From the NCBI GenBank assembly GCA_903862935.1, contig CAIOZY010000013.1:207287-271286 (forward strand): a DNA stretch of 64,000 nt, in the 5' to 3' direction. A model generated the notes under the pieces. It was given only the letters and a program-made list of their open reading frames with translations. It was not told the DNA's origin and searched no databases. Origin of the DNA: an uncultured Opitutaceae bacterium (GTDB lineage: Bacteria; Verrucomicrobiota; Verrucomicrobiia; Opitutales; Opitutaceae). A program made the translations under genes and the position numbers. Positions 62,997 to 64,000 of the stretch are shown in pieces (the stretch's first letter is position 1; every line of letters begins with the position of its first letter).

Positions 62997-63662
62997 CTAC
63001 CACGGTGTGCAGGGCCAAAATACCGGCTGAAAATACGGGGATCCGGGCGGGTACCAAGGCGGCAGCGCAAGGTACGGAAAGGCGAAGCCCTTGCCCCGCA
63101 GTTCGGAGATACCGATGGTGGCCGAAAAGTTCCGGGACGGATCGGTGACGCTGAGATCGAGCGCGCCGCCGTAGAAGCTCCCGCCCTTTCCGCCGCCGAT
63201 CATGAAGGACAGTTCCCCGTGGATCTCAACGCGAGGAACCGACAGCGCAACCGACACCGGAACTGCCGCCGTGGTCGGCTGGCTTTGAACGGGCCGAACG
63301 GGCCTGGGCCTGAAGTGAGGGATTTCCGGCTGCGGATTGGCGATTGAGAAGGCGACCAGGGCATTAAGCTGCCCCTGTTGCGCCGTGCTCAGCCGCCCGA
63401 GGCCGGCCTCGGCCGTCTCCTTCTTGGTGCGCCGCTCCGTGAAGGCGACGCCAAAGCCCGTGACGCCGCCTTGCCTGGCGAGATCGGCGTCCTGGGCCAC
63501 CAGCCGGTCAAGGGCCGAGACTTCCTTGGGCGAGAGGCTGCTCAAGCCGCTTGAGACTCTCTCCTGGGGGCTTAGGTCGTCGGAGAAGGCAGCGGTGGCC
63601 GGAGCAGCGGCCAGGATCATCCCTGCGGCGAGCCAGAGGATGCGTTTCAAGTGACAAAGCAT
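62997..63662 (-). CDS. Exported protein of unknown function
   Basis: A 221-residue protein with a signal peptide (about 6-24, RILWLAAGMILAAAPATAAF). A helical segment (SPKEVSALDRLVAQDADLAR, ARRQGGVTGFGVAFTERRTK-like region) is followed by a beta part, VEIHGELSFMIGGGKGGSFY and GALDLSVTDPSRNFSATIGI, and a C-terminal Pro/Trp/aromatic tail (LPPWYPPGSPYF). Function unknown; it may be a secreted or outer-membrane-associated protein. Starts at ATG 63662. Confidence 0.6.
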   Translation of the reverse strand: MLCHLKRILWLAAGMILAAAPATAAFSDDLSPQERVSSGLSSLSPKEVSALDRLVAQDADLARQGGVTGFGVAFTERRTKKETAEAGLGRLSTAQQGQLNALVAFSIANPQPEIPHFRPRPVRPVQSQPTTAAVPVSVALSVPRVEIHGELSFMIGGGKGGSFYGGALDLSVTDPSRNFSATIGISELRGKGFAFPYLALPPWYPPGSPYFQPVFWPCTPW

Positions 63663-63858
63663 GGGAACCCGGACACGAATGATGGGTAAGACGCCGCGGC
63701 GCGAGCATAGTTCCGCGACACAGCGAGGACGCTGCCCATCCGGGCATCTCCCCGACTCCGCGGGGGCCCCGTCAACACGGTCGCGTGCGCAGCTGGAGCC
63801 TGACGGTCGGGCCCGTGGGCCCCCCGGTCAACGACGACCGGGGGTGGTCCGCGGTCTC

Positions 63859-64000
63859 TTACTGGATTTCGTAGATGTCGACTAAGACGTTGCCGGAGGC
63901 GCCGCTGGAGCTTGTGGCGACGGCCGTATACGAGCCGGGTGCAAGGGTCAGCAGCACCACGCAGTCTTTTGCCTGCGGGGGATTCGGCTGGGCCTGGGCT
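63859..64000 (-). CDS. C-terminal end of a secreted beta-sandwich-type protein (partial)
   Basis: The minus-strand frame ends with TAA at 63859-63861 and runs off the right edge. The last visible residues include LLTLAPGSYTAVATSSSGAS and NVLVDIYEIQ, an immunoglobulin-like or autotransporter-type C-terminal pattern of a kind common in Verrucomicrobiota secreted proteins. Only 47 residues are visible, so the domain context is unknown. Confidence 0.65.
   Translation of the reverse strand, partial: AQAQPNPPQAKDCVVLLTLAPGSYTAVATSSSGASGNVLVDIYEIQ

Overview
The window is about 64 kb of very GC-rich DNA from a Gram-negative bacterium. It encodes a TonB-dependent receptor, a family 9 (heptosyltransferase-type) glycosyltransferase and LolA-like and Sco-type envelope proteins. 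Housekeeping genes are scattered in short operons on both strands (icd, parB, fmt, der, ffh, hemC/hemD, ilvC/ilvN, asd, glgP, mutL, argH, rlmN, folA). This pattern, together with the type of C-terminal domain in the truncated gene at the right edge, suits Verrucomicrobiota, most likely Opitutales/Opitutaceae. That placement is an inference; no 16S gene is present.

Left part (1-4200): a nitrite-reduction module. A Crp/Fnr-type regulator (+) faces a translationally coupled minus-strand operon nirK-nirV-sco. NirK carries a fused C-terminal cytochrome c domain, and a 14-bp FNR/DNR-type palindrome lies about 50 bp upstream of nirK. 4200-16300: mainly minus-strand housekeeping genes (icd, an aminotransferase, a small ribbon-helix-helix-like gene, a LolA-like protein, secG, an amidohydrolase, parB, a LysM protein, fmt, der, a second aminotransferase, an Lrp-type regulator). 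16300-26300: ffh (+), an MFS transporter, an Ada-AlkA fusion coupled to ogt, then a minus-strand run ilvN-ilvC-hemC-hemD-DegT aminotransferase-trpF. 26500-29100: a nitronate monooxygenase-type gene, a stretch of lower GC, a 57-residue tandem CDGSH protein and a strong terminator, ending at tRNA-Val; it looks like a small accessory islet. 29100-46900: asd, a P1B-4 metal ATPase, a DinG-type helicase, a cyclophilin, a flavoprotein, alanine dehydrogenase, DHFR, a gamma-carbonic anhydrase, a NupC-type transporter, glycogen phosphorylase, MutL (with its endonuclease motifs missing), argininosuccinate lyase and an OsmC protein.

The most striking locus is 47000-58400: rex, preceded by a perfect 11-4-11 palindrome with Rex-operator geometry, then hydC-hydB-hydA of a trimeric, probably electron-bifurcating [FeFe] hydrogenase, a small [2Fe-2S] thioredoxin-like ferredoxin, a sensory [FeFe] hydrogenase with a PAS domain, and a SpoIIE-type phosphatase. 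Spacing stays at or below 17 bp, or genes overlap, all the way into a DMT-family transporter and a TonB-dependent receptor. The reading proposed here is that NADH/NAD+ is sensed by Rex and H2 by the sensory hydrogenase, whose output passes to the phosphatase; the last two genes may supply a nutrient or cofactor. With the nirK module this suggests a facultative anaerobe able to ferment with H2 turnover and to reduce nitrite.

Right end (58400-64000): a coiled-coil protein, tRNA-Arg(CCG), a small membrane protein, rlmN, a 680-bp stretch with no convincing gene, a glycosyltransferase of family 9, a secreted protein of unknown function and the truncated C-terminus of another exported protein. No CRISPR array, insertion sequence, rRNA gene or prophage was seen.
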